Origin: a virus
Reading direction: 5' to 3' (one strand)
Length of the DNA: 43,325 nt
Virus record (IMG/VR): IMGVR_UViG_3300047409_000418
Span: 1-43,325 of that record
Positions 1-6,102 of the stretch are shown here, piece by piece. Every line of letters begins with the position of its first letter. Position 1 is the stretch's first letter. A model generated the notes under the pieces. That model worked only from the letters and a program-made list of their open reading frames with translations. It had not been told where the DNA came from and ran no database searches. A program made the translations under genes and the position numbers.

Positions 1-126
1 GGCGGCATGATCAAGACCAAGAACGGCAAGAGTGTGCTCGGCGTGGTCAACGCCGAGCGCCTCGCCTACCTCGCCACCCTGGCGGCGATCGAGGCCCCGG
101 TGCGGCCGAGCACCGGGTCGTGCGCC
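1..126. repeat. Terminal direct repeat (left copy)
   Basis: Bases 1-126 are identical to 43198-43323. The last two bases of the window (43324-43325) break the match. This is the signature of a circular or circularly permuted molecule assembled with a short end overlap, so the unique genome is about 43197 bp and the gene at 7-285 is continuous with the operon ending at 43207. Confidence 0.95.
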
Positions 127-285
127 AGGATCACCTGGCGCCTCATCACCGACATCCGCGCCGAGCTCGAGGCGATCGGGTTCGACTGGCGCACGGCCGC
201 CACCGAGCACAAGCGGCTGGAGGCGGAACGAAAGTATCAGGCCTACGGGCACAAGTATGACAACCGAACGAAAGGGCAAATCTAA
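7..285 (+). CDS. Hypothetical protein, 92 aa
   Basis: I do not recognise this protein. It is a small soluble, basic protein with an N-terminal KTKNGKSVLGVVNAERLAYL segment and a charged helical C-terminal half (ITWRLITDIRAELEAIGF, then many E, K and R). Across the circular junction its ATG overlaps the stop codon of the DUF6884-like gene (ATGA, as seen at 43204-43207), and GGAGGTGG just upstream is a good ribosome-binding site. It therefore belongs to the rightward early operon that contains the integrase. The next gene starts two bases after its TAA. No catalytic motif is visible. It is likely a phage early accessory protein. Confidence 0.75.
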   Translation: MIKTKNGKSVLGVVNAERLAYLATLAAIEAPVRPSTGSCARITWRLITDIRAELEAIGFDWRTAATEHKRLEAERKYQAYGHKYDNRTKGQI

Positions 286-286
286 C

Positions 287-574
287 ATGACCAACAAACG
301 CTACATCGCCATCGAGCACAACAGCGGCTTCATCTGGGGGGAGGTGACCACCTCCACCCCGGAGATCGCCTGCGGCATCATCGACCACGAGGCGGACAGC
401 TCGCGGCCGGCGCGCGCCTGGCGGCGGGTGCCGCCGATCCGCGACACCGACGGCGGATATCACCTCTACATCGCGCCGGCCGGGTTCCGCACCGTGGACG
501 AAGACCAGGTGCGCGCCGAGTGTCTGCACGTCGGCGACTACAAGCCGGTCGCTGACATCGAGGAGGCGGCATAA
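287..574 (+). CDS. Hypothetical protein, 95 aa
   Basis: Start chosen at ATG 287, directly after the TAA of the previous gene (283-285); the longer upstream reading in this frame would overlap that gene and is arginine/serine/proline-rich shadow sequence. The protein begins MTNKRYIAIEHNSGFIWGEV and has the look of a compact alpha/beta fold (alternating hydrophobic strands, then a charged tail ending EEAA). No family recognised. Its stop overlaps the next start (TAATG at 572-576), so the two are translationally coupled. Codon use matches the neighbours. Confidence 0.75.
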   Translation: MTNKRYIAIEHNSGFIWGEVTTSTPEIACGIIDHEADSSRPARAWRRVPPIRDTDGGYHLYIAPAGFRTVDEDQVRAECLHVGDYKPVADIEEAA

Positions 575-852
575 TGGCGATCAAGGGGCTGAAAGATTTC
601 GAGGGCGTGACCTTCTTCGCCGACAGCGACGAGGCCGAGGCATTCGTCGCCACCGGCCCGGCGCGCGAAACGTCGACGGCGATCATGCGCGCGATCGTTT
701 CCTGCTGTGGTGACGTCGAGGAGGCCGAGCGCATGTGGGCCGCCGGGCCCGATGGCATCCGCCACAGCATCATCTGGCACGTCAAGCTTCACCGGCACGA
801 CCCGCAAGAGTTGCGCTGGGGCACGCGCGACCGTTGGTGGGAGGCGGCATGA
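574..852 (+). CDS. Hypothetical protein, 92 aa
   Basis: Not recognised. The ATG sits in a TAATG overlap with the upstream gene and its own TGA overlaps the next ATG (ATGA, 849-852), so it is the middle of a coupled four-gene string. The sequence is acidic in its first half (DFEGVTFFADSDEAEAF) and ends with an aromatic, basic tail (IIWHVKLHRHDPQELRWGTR then WW). No transmembrane helix or metal motif is visible. It is probably an early phage accessory protein. Confidence 0.75.
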   Translation: MAIKGLKDFEGVTFFADSDEAEAFVATGPARETSTAIMRAIVSCCGDVEEAERMWAAGPDGIRHSIIWHVKLHRHDPQELRWGTRDRWWEAA

Positions 853-1199
853 CCGCCGAGCTGCCCGCCTACCTGCTCGTGTTCGGCTCGCTGGCCGGGT
901 GCGCCTACTACCTTTACGCCTACGTGTGGCGGCCGACCTGGGCCGCCACCCGGGCGGAACGCCAGGCGGAGCGGACCCGGCTGCGGATGCGCCTCTGCGT
1001 CGACTGCGCGCACCACCGGCCTGAGACGGCGCCAGCGACGCCCGGGCTCACCGCCCATTACTGCGGGCACGCGCAGGCGAACACCTGCCTGGTCGACGGG
1101 ACCGTGGCCCGGCACTGGTCGAAGAGCCTGTGCTCAAACTTGAGGACCGACCCGCACCAGTGCGGCGTGCAAGGCCGGTGGTGGAAACGGAAAGACTAA
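849..1199 (+). CDS. Small membrane protein with cysteine-rich domain, 116 aa
   Basis: Start set at ATG 849, which overlaps the previous stop (ATGA). Residues about 4-27 (LPAYLLVFGSLAGCAYYLYA) form one transmembrane helix. It is followed by a basic stretch (RAERQAERTR) and a cysteine/histidine-rich region: CVDCAHH, then HYCGH, then C residues in ANTC, LCSN and QCG. This pattern suggests a metal-binding domain held at the membrane, most likely on the cytoplasmic side because of the positive stretch after the helix. No named family recognised. It is the last gene before the hairpin terminator at 1225-1258. Confidence 0.75.
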   Translation: MTAELPAYLLVFGSLAGCAYYLYAYVWRPTWAATRAERQAERTRLRMRLCVDCAHHRPETAPATPGLTAHYCGHAQANTCLVDGTVARHWSKSLCSNLRTDPHQCGVQGRWWKRKD

Positions 1200-1224
1200 G
1201 TCAGCACCACTGACCAAACGATTG

Positions 1225-1258
1225 CGGGCGGCGAGCAATAGCTTGCCGCCCGTTTGCA
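1225..1258 (+). terminator. Hairpin terminator after the integrase operon
   Basis: A 12-bp stem (1225-1236 pairing with 1241-1252, one G.T wobble) closes an AATA tetraloop and is followed by GTTTGCATT. It lies 26 bases after the last stop codon of the rightward early operon. Flanking CAAACG (1215-1220) and CGTTTG (1251-1256) could extend or compete with the stem and give a bidirectional terminator. The U-tract is imperfect, so efficiency is uncertain. Confidence 0.6.
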
Positions 1259-1301
1259 TTGTGGCGCAGGTTTCATGTTTGGCCCACGAGCCCCGGGGGC
1301 A

Positions 1302-1410
1302 GACGCGGCCGGCGATGCATGGGAGGTGCCACCCCTCACGCACGCGACCGGCCGCGTCGCCCGGGCGATCCCGCACCCAGCGAACGGCGCCGAAAGGGCC
1401 TAAGGCGCCG
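1302..1410. promoter_or_regulatory. Structured leader upstream of primase-helicase
   Basis: Between the terminator and the primase start lies about 260 bases with no convincing gene. It holds a perfect 11-bp inverted repeat (GACGCGGCCGG at 1302-1312 with CCGGCCGCGTC at 1348-1358) around a GAGG/CCTC inner pair, and a second 7-bp hairpin (CGGCGCC 1385-1391 with GGCGCCG 1404-1410). I see no clear sigma-70 promoter. It may be an operator, an attenuator or an untranslated leader. Confidence 0.4.
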
Positions 1411-1519
1411 CCCGTTGCCGCATAGAAAGGGCGATGCAGATGAGATTGCAAGCGACACCGCAGTGACGGGGTCAGCTGGGGGGCCTGGTGCGGCCCCTGA
1501 GCGGCCCGCCAGGCCGGTC

Positions 1520-3955
1520 ATGCCGGCGGAGGCGACCGGCGTGGCCCTCGAGCAGGTGCCGGCCCTGGCGCCCCTGCTGGGGGAGAAGAGGTGGTGCTGC
1601 TGGCGCTGGGAATGGAAGGCCTGGCGGCGAGGGGAGGCGCACAAGGGCGCCTGGACGAAGGTGCCCTGGTTCCCGGCGGGGAAGGGCCCCGGGCAGCCGC
1701 TGCAGACCAGCCACCCCGAGCAGGCGCGGTCCTACGCGGTGGCGCGCGACATGGTCCTGCGCGGTGACGCCGACGGCGTCGGGTGGGTGGTGACCGGCGA
1801 GACGGAGTGGGTGTGGCTGGACCTCGACAAGTGCCTCGATCCGAAAGGCGCGGTGGCGCCTTGGGCCGAGGCGGTGCTCGAACGGGTAAGGGCGATCGGG
1901 CTCTACACCGAGATATCCCCGAGCGGGCAGGGACTGCGCGTGCTCGGCCGCGCCGGGCTGGACGCGCCGATGCAGGGCCGCGTCGACATGACGCGCCTGC
2001 TGGCGGGCCTGGATGAAGACGGGTTGAAGGGCTGGGGCGGATCGCGCGAGTGCCACAAGCTGGCGGGGGTCGAAATCTTTTTCGCCTGCGTTCGCTACGT
2101 GACGATGACCGGCTGGGGCGCGCGCGGTGCTCCCGGGAGTGACGGTGGCGGACTGGCGATGGAGCTCTGGCAGCTCGCCGAGGGGCAGAAGGGCGCCGCG
2201 CGCAAGGGCCGCGCGTCGAAGGCGTTGCCCGGCGAGGACAAGCGGGCACCGATCGAGGACGTGGTGAGTGCGCTGTCAGTGATCACTAACGACGACGGCT
2301 GGGACGTGCCGGTGTCGTGGGAGGAGTGGAACCGGATCGGCATGGCGGTGTTCGCGGCCACGGGGGGCGAGCCTGAAGGCCTCGAGGCCTGGATGGCGTG
2401 GTCCGCCAGGTCGGAGCTCAAGCACGTCCCGGCCGCCTGCGAGGAGCGCTGGGCGCATTGGACCTCGTCGTCGCCACCGACGGAGATCGGCTTCGGGGCG
2501 CTGGCGATCGCCGCCGGCGAGGCGACGCGCAACCGCTGGCGCCGGCCGTCGCGGGCGCCGTCGGTTGAATTTGAGCGTGAGCCCGAGGAAGGGAGAAGGG
2601 AGGGAGAAAAAGAGGGAGAAGAAACGGAGGCAGAACGAACGAACCCGGCGCCGTTCGCGGGGTTGCTGCGGCGCGTGTCGTTTGTCGTGGAGGAGCTCCG
2701 TTGGTTCGACGCGGAAAAGCGGAGGGTGATGAAGTTAGAAGGGCTGCAACATTTAGCAGGGAGAATGACAGTGAAAGGGCACGCGAATACCGGAGCGAAG
2801 AGCATCGCCGCACGCCTGCATGCACACCCAGACCTGGTCGTGCTGGTCGGGTTGGGCTGCTACCCGGGGCAGGGGCCGATTGTCGAAGGCGTGAACGAAA
2901 GCGGCGAGCGGGGCCTGTGCGGTAATTTCTGGAAACGCGGCGGGGTTGAGCCAACCGACGCCGACCCGAGTGTGTGGCTCGAGCTCGTCAACGCGGTGAT
3001 CGAAGATGAAGTGGACCGCGAGCGCGTGTTAGATCGACTGGCGTGGATGCTGCAGCACCCTGGCAAGAAGGCGAACGGGGCGCTGGTGCTGGTCGGGCCG
3101 CAGGGGGCAGGCAAGGACACGCTGCTGGTGCCGTTCTGGGCCGCCGTCGGCGAGCACAACATGGCGGTCGTGCAAGGCAACGTCATCGGCGGTGATTTCA
3201 CCGAGTATCTGAAGCGGCAGTATGTGTTCATCACCGAGATGCCGCCCGCACACAAACGCGACCGCTACGAGGAGATCAAATCGTGGCTGGCGACGCCGCC
3301 CGACCGCCTGGCGATCAACGAGAAGAACCATCCTCGTTATACTATACCTAACATCGTCAATGTCGTGATCACCACAAACCACATCAGCGCCGTCGCCCTC
3401 GCGGATGACGATCGGCGGTTCGATGTCGTGCAGACGCGGCATGCGGTTGGAGAGGCCGACGGGCGCCCGGCATATTTCAACCGGGTCTACCCGTGGTTCG
3501 CAGCCGGGGGCTCGGCTGCGGTCGCTGGGTGGTTACTGCGACGGGACGTGAGCCGGTTCAACCCGTCAGCGGCGCCGCCCTACACGCGGGCCAAGGCGGC
3601 GATGACGCGCGAGGGCGCGCATCCGGCGACCGGGTGGGTGATGGATGTGCTGATGCCCCGGGGGCCAATGGGCCGCCGTAACCTGGTGACCGTTATCGAG
3701 ATCATGGACCTGGCGCGGCACGGCGGGTGGGGTGCGGGGGCGGCCGTGGCGAGCTGGATATTGCCCGAGCACATCACGCGCGGGCTGCGCCTGAGCGGGT
3801 GGCGGCATGTGGCGCGAACCGAGATTGAAGGTGCCAGGCACCAGGTGTGGGCGCGTGCAAATTGCCCGGTAGAGCTCCTCAAGCAGCTGCCGGGCAGGTC
3901 ATGGGCGGTCTTATTGGAGGAAGACCGCAAAAAATCAGCTGCATCGGAGTTTTGA
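1520..3955 (+). CDS. Primase-polymerase / SF3 helicase fusion (replication initiator)
   Basis: Multidomain replication protein of 811 aa. An N-terminal archaeo-eukaryotic-type primase-polymerase carries the metal-binding DLD at residues 101-103 (WVWLDLDKCLD), the SPSGQG motif near 133 and a GVEIFFACVRYVTMTG strand. A PriCT-like segment (WEEWNRIGMAVFAATGG) follows, then a charged, polypurine-encoded linker. The C-terminal SF3/VirE-type helicase has Walker A GPQGAGKDT (Lys532), an ITEMPP segment and an ITTNH sensor. The tail looks like a winged helix. Start: the frame is open from TTG 1259 but the upstream part is arginine/proline-rich and unlike protein; ATG 1520 directly precedes the conserved region, with only a weak ribosome site, and GTG 1463 is an alternative. 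The repeat cluster just downstream is its likely target origin. Confidence 0.85.
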   Translation: MPAEATGVALEQVPALAPLLGEKRWCCWRWEWKAWRRGEAHKGAWTKVPWFPAGKGPGQPLQTSHPEQARSYAVARDMVLRGDADGVGWVVTGETEWVWLDLDKCLDPKGAVAPWAEAVLERVRAIGLYTEISPSGQGLRVLGRAGLDAPMQGRVDMTRLLAGLDEDGLKGWGGSRECHKLAGVEIFFACVRYVTMTGWGARGAPGSDGGGLAMELWQLAEGQKGAARKGRASKALPGEDKRAPIEDVVSALSVITNDDGWDVPVSWEEWNRIGMAVFAATGGEPEGLEAWMAWSARSELKHVPAACEERWAHWTSSSPPTEIGFGALAIAAGEATRNRWRRPSRAPSVEFEREPEEGRREGEKEGEETEAERTNPAPFAGLLRRVSFVVEELRWFDAEKRRVMKLEGLQHLAGRMTVKGHANTGAKSIAARLHAHPDLVVLVGLGCYPGQGPIVEGVNESGERGLCGNFWKRGGVEPTDADPSVWLELVNAVIEDEVDRERVLDRLAWMLQHPGKKANGALVLVGPQGAGKDTLLVPFWAAVGEHNMAVVQGNVIGGDFTEYLKRQYVFITEMPPAHKRDRYEEIKSWLATPPDRLAINEKNHPRYTIPNIVNVVITTNHISAVALADDDRRFDVVQTRHAVGEADGRPAYFNRVYPWFAAGGSAAVAGWLLRRDVSRFNPSAAPPYTRAKAAMTREGAHPATGWVMDVLMPRGPMGRRNLVTVIEIMDLARHGGWGAGAAVASWILPEHITRGLRLSGWRHVARTEIEGARHQVWARANCPVELLKQLPGRSWAVLLEEDRKKSAASEF
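2583..2645 (+). other. Polypurine tract encoding a charged linker
   Basis: The coding strand is almost purely purine here (runs such as GAGGAAGGGAGAAGGGAGGG). It encodes an E/R/K/G-rich linker between the primase and helicase domains. Codon use in the following 100 bases (TTA, AGA, ACA, GCA) also differs from the GC-rich neighbours. Such tracts can form triplex DNA, but a simple low-complexity linker explains it equally well. Confidence 0.5.
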
Positions 3956-4010
3956 GCGGTGCGTGCATTTGCGCGCAACGTGGTCTGATATGCGCAGCGT
4001 GTTCCTACCA

Positions 4011-4041
4011 GGTGCCAGGTTGTCGGTGACAACCTGGCACC
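4011..4041. repeat. 14-bp perfect hairpin within repeat cluster
   Basis: GGTGCCAGGTTGTC (4011-4024) pairs perfectly with GACAACCTGGCACC (4028-4041) across a 3-base GGT loop. It is built from two inverted repeat units and has no T-run after it, so a terminator is unlikely. A cruciform or protein-binding structure at an origin fits better. Confidence 0.7.
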
Positions 4042-4140
4042 ACTACTTGGCACCGAAATGTGGGTTTCGCATCAGTAGGTTATCTAGTTTTCTACCAGGT
4101 GCCAGGTTACTTCTTAAAATCAAATACACACGCGCACACA

Positions 4141-4162
4141 CTCACGCTTGCGTAAGCGTGAG
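4141..4162. repeat. 9-bp perfect palindrome with GCGT loop
   Basis: CTCACGCTT (4141-4149) and AAGCGTGAG (4154-4162) are perfect inverted repeats around GCGT. The hairpin sits at the centre of a larger potential stem made by the 14-bp inverse copies 4095-4108 and 4202-4215, directly after an alternating purine-pyrimidine tract. Confidence 0.7.
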
Positions 4163-4243
4163 CGCGAGCACGCACATGCGCCATCCCGCCGCCCGAAAAC
4201 GAACCTGGCACCTGGCACCTGGCACCTTGAGGCGGGGCTGATC

Positions 4244-4711
4244 TTGCCCCCGGCTGCGGCCCGCTTCGTGCTCGGCATCGACCCTGGCGCTCAGGGCGCG
4301 GCGGCGTTTCTGCGGTGCGGTGGCTCCGCCCGGCCCGGGCTGGAGGGGCTCGTCGATGCGGTCGACCTGGCGCGCCTGCTCCCGCTGGCGGCGCGGGCCT
4401 GCCTGGTGATCACCGAGAGGCAGAGCGCCAGCCGGCAGATGGGGGTCACCTCGGCGTTCAGTCTGGGCATGGCCGCAGGGAGGCTCCAGGGGGCGCTGGA
4501 GGCGTTCCTGGGCCCGGGGGTGGGTGTGGAGATACCCCCGAGCCGCTGGAAGGCCTCCTACGGGCTCCAGGGTGGCCGCACGGGCAAGGTGGATGGGATG
4601 GTGCTGGCGCGCGAGCTGCTCGGGCCCGACGGCGATCGGCTCGAGAGGCACGATCAGGCCGACGCGGTGCTCATCGCCTGGTGGGGGTGGCGGAACCTGG
4701 TTTGCTCGTAG
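4244..4711 (+). CDS. RuvC-like Holliday junction resolvase
   Basis: RNase H-fold crossover junction endonuclease of 155 aa, the usual size for phage RuvC-like enzymes. The catalytic acidic residues are visible: Asp13 in LGIDPGAQG, Glu58 in VITERQ, and Asp137 and Asp140 in HDQADAVLIAWWG. It would cut four-way junctions formed during replication and recombination so that packaging can proceed. Start: TTG 4244, with GAGGCGGGG upstream, leaves about 9 residues before the first strand. An earlier TTG at 4148 would translate through the palindrome and the triple repeat and gives an atypical basic N-terminus, so I prefer 4244. The start remains uncertain. Confidence 0.82.
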   Translation: MPPAAARFVLGIDPGAQGAAAFLRCGGSARPGLEGLVDAVDLARLLPLAARACLVITERQSASRQMGVTSAFSLGMAAGRLQGALEAFLGPGVGVEIPPSRWKASYGLQGGRTGKVDGMVLARELLGPDGDRLERHDQADAVLIAWWGWRNLVCS

Positions 4712-4796
4712 GGCGGAATTGTTTGCCCTGTGGGTGCAATGGGTGCAGTCTTGTGCGGTGTTGGCGTTCACTCATCCGGACAACCGGTGCGGACGC

Positions 4797-5279
4797 GTGG
4801 GCTGGGCGGTGATCCGCACCCACCCGCAGGCGGAGCGGCGAGCCCTCGAGGCGATCGGGCGCAGGGGGTATCGGGCGTATTTGCCGGTGTGCGCGGTGCG
4901 CGGCCGGCGGGCGCCGAAGGTGGTGCCCCTGTTCCCGCGCTACGCGTTCGTGGCGCTGCCTCACGGTGAGCCATGGACGCCCGTGCGATACGCCGAAGGG
5001 GTGCATTTGCTGATCATGAACGACGCGAAGCCGGCCTACGTGCCTGACGGCACGGTGGAGCTGCTGCAGGCCGGGGATGAGGTGCGCAGCGTGATCCCCG
5101 AGCCTGGTTCAGCCTGGCGGCCAGGTGATGCGTGTTTGATCATGCACGGCGCGTTCGCCGGGATGGATGCGGTGGTCGATGCGATCGACGGGCAGAAGCT
5201 GCTGATCAGCGTGTTGTTCTTCGGGCAGATGCGGTCAATCAGTCTAACAGCAACATCATTGCGTGAGCGGATTGGATAA
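4797..5279 (+). CDS. NusG/RfaH-like transcription antitermination factor
   Basis: An N-terminal NGN-type domain is visible: GWAVIRTHPQAERRALEAI, then RGYRAYLPV, then VPLFPRYAFV and VRYAEGVHLLI. It is followed by a KOW-like segment (WRPGDACLIMHGAFAGMDAVV then LLISVLFFGQ). At 160 aa from GTG 4797 it is close to RfaH in length. It would bind RNA polymerase and suppress pausing or termination. It lies directly before the packaging and virion genes and its TAA overlaps the next start (TAATG), which suggests control of the long late operon. Upstream GTG codons (4734, 4746) could extend the N-terminus; 4797 gives the cleanest family-like start. Confidence 0.78.
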   Translation: MGWAVIRTHPQAERRALEAIGRRGYRAYLPVCAVRGRRAPKVVPLFPRYAFVALPHGEPWTPVRYAEGVHLLIMNDAKPAYVPDGTVELLQAGDEVRSVIPEPGSAWRPGDACLIMHGAFAGMDAVVDAIDGQKLLISVLFFGQMRSISLTATSLRERIG

Positions 5280-5692
5280 TGCGTGCCAATAATGGGGATG
5301 CGCGGGCTAAAGTAGCGGGAATAAGAGCGCAACGTTTGGCCAATCTGGTGCACACGCCAAAAGGCGCGCCTCGACGCGGTGGACGCACGAAAGGCACGCC
5401 GAACAAGGTGAATGGCGACATCAAGGAGATGGTCGTCGCTGCGCTGAGCCGGGCTGGCGGGGTCGATTACCTGGTGCAGTGCGCCCACAAGCAGCCGGTG
5501 GCGTTCCTGGGGCTCGTCGGGCGCGTGCTGCCGCTTACGATCGCGGGCAAGGGCGATAACGGCGCGATCCCCATCAGTTTCGAGTGGGCACCAGCTGCCC
5601 CATTCATCAAAGATGCTGATGAGATCAAGCAACTTTCGATCGATGTGGAAGCGGAACCAGTGCTCGAGCAGCTCGAGGATGCGGCCGACTAA
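5279..5692 (+). CDS. Putative terminase small subunit
   Basis: A 137-aa basic protein with the segment GGRTKGTPNKVNGDIKEMVV followed by a helical region and GLVGRVLPLTIAGKG. This resembles the GRPKGxxNK-type phage proteins commonly encoded just before large terminases and assigned as DNA-recognition small subunits. It probably binds the packaging site and presents DNA to the large subunit. The ATG overlaps the stop of the NusG-like gene. The non-coding repeat region that follows (5693-5991) is a natural candidate for its binding site. Assignment rests on position and on the N-terminal pattern, not on a definitive motif. Confidence 0.6.
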   Translation: MRANNGDARAKVAGIRAQRLANLVHTPKGAPRRGGRTKGTPNKVNGDIKEMVVAALSRAGGVDYLVQCAHKQPVAFLGLVGRVLPLTIAGKGDNGAIPISFEWAPAAPFIKDADEIKQLSIDVEAEPVLEQLEDAAD

Positions 5693-5858
5693 CAAAGCGC
5701 TGGGGTTCGCATTGGGGTCCAACAACCCCGCACCAACAGCGTAACGTCTTGATATTCCTGCCCGTCGCTATTGTTGACAAATCAATGTGCCCCCACCCCC
5801 CTGCCACCCCCCGGGGGGCATGGGCACTTCGATCGGCGCTCGCGGCCGTTGGCGTATA

Positions 5859-5879
5859 CCCTCCACCCACCCCCACCCC
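5859..5879 (-). other. G-quadruplex motif (minus strand)
   Basis: The plus strand reads CCC TCCA CCC A CCCCC A CCCC, so the minus strand has four runs of three or more G with loops of 1-4 bases, a textbook quadruplex pattern. More long G-runs on the same strand lie at 5790-5812. Confidence 0.65.
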
Positions 5880-5928
5880 AATCTCGCTGTTAGTCGAAAA
5901 TTCACCCCACCCCAATCTCGCTGTTAGT
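5874..5928. repeat. Tandem 34-bp-period direct repeats
   Basis: CACCCCAATCTCGCTGTTAGT followed by C or T and GAAA occurs at 5874 and again at 5908. Two further TCCGATTTCAC units follow at 5941-5951 and 5953-5963. The unit is AT-richer than the surroundings and suggests binding sites for a phage DNA-binding protein. Confidence 0.7.
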
Positions 5929-5991
5929 TGAAATCTCACCTCCGATTTCACTCCGATTTCACCCCCAACTGTAAGACACCATTCCGCTAAC

Positions 5992-6102
5992 ATGATGGTC
6001 TTGGACGTCCCCCTCTGGCTCTTGCTGCTCGGCGCTTTCGTGGCCGGCATCGCCGTCGCGGCGGCCGTGGTCGCGGCCGCGCGTTGGAAGCGCAATGCCT
6101 GA
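5992..6102 (+). CDS. Tiny single-helix membrane protein, 36 aa
   Basis: ATG 5992 opens a 36-residue reading frame, MMVLDVPLWLLLLGAFVAGI followed by an alanine/valine-rich stretch and RWKRNA. One transmembrane helix with a positively charged C-terminal tail is evident. Its TGA overlaps the start of the next gene (ATG 6095), consistent with coupled translation. No strong ribosome site is visible upstream. It could be a pinholin-like or other small membrane protein; function unknown. Confidence 0.45.
   Translation: MMVLDVPLWLLLLGAFVAGIAVAAAVVAAARWKRNA

Larger units (their letters stand above)
3830..4226. repeat. GGTGCCAGGT repeat cluster, candidate replication origin
   Basis: Units of CCAGGTGCCAGGTT occur in both orientations: 3830-3848 (inside the helicase 3' end), 4005-4021 and 4092-4108 (17 bp identical, CTACCAGGTGCCAGGTT), inverted at 4031-4041, partial at 4047-4054, and a triple inverted copy at 4202-4226. 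An AT-rich stretch (4106-4128) and an alternating CA/CG tract (4125-4140) lie between them. Position between primase-helicase and resolvase, iteron-like repeats and a possible unwinding element suggest an origin. A REP-like mobile palindrome is the main alternative. Confidence 0.5.
5693..5991. other. Non-coding G4 and repeat region, candidate packaging site
   Basis: No convincing gene covers these 299 bases. They hold a hairpin with GTGCCC/GGGCAC ends (5787-5792, 5822-5827) around a C6G6 palindrome (5807-5818). The minus strand at 5859-5879 has four G-runs separated by short loops (G4 T G5 T G3 TGGA G3). Next come 34-bp-spaced direct repeats of CACCCCAATCTCGCTGTTAGT (5874-5894 and 5908-5928) and two TCCGATTTCAC copies (5941, 5953). 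Lying between the terminase subunit genes, this may be a pac or cos site. Confidence 0.45.

Noticed and set aside
1259-1519. N-terminal extension of the primase from TTG 1259
   Set aside because: Arginine/proline-rich, overlaps the terminator tail and strong inverted repeats, and has no ribosome site.
5774-5779. TTGACA as a -35 promoter element
   Set aside because: No AT-rich -10 at 16-18 bases downstream; the following sequence is C-rich.
5749-5931. Short plus-strand open frame in the terminase gap
   Set aside because: Encodes proline/threonine-rich repeats of the C-rich tract and has no ribosome site; better explained as non-coding.
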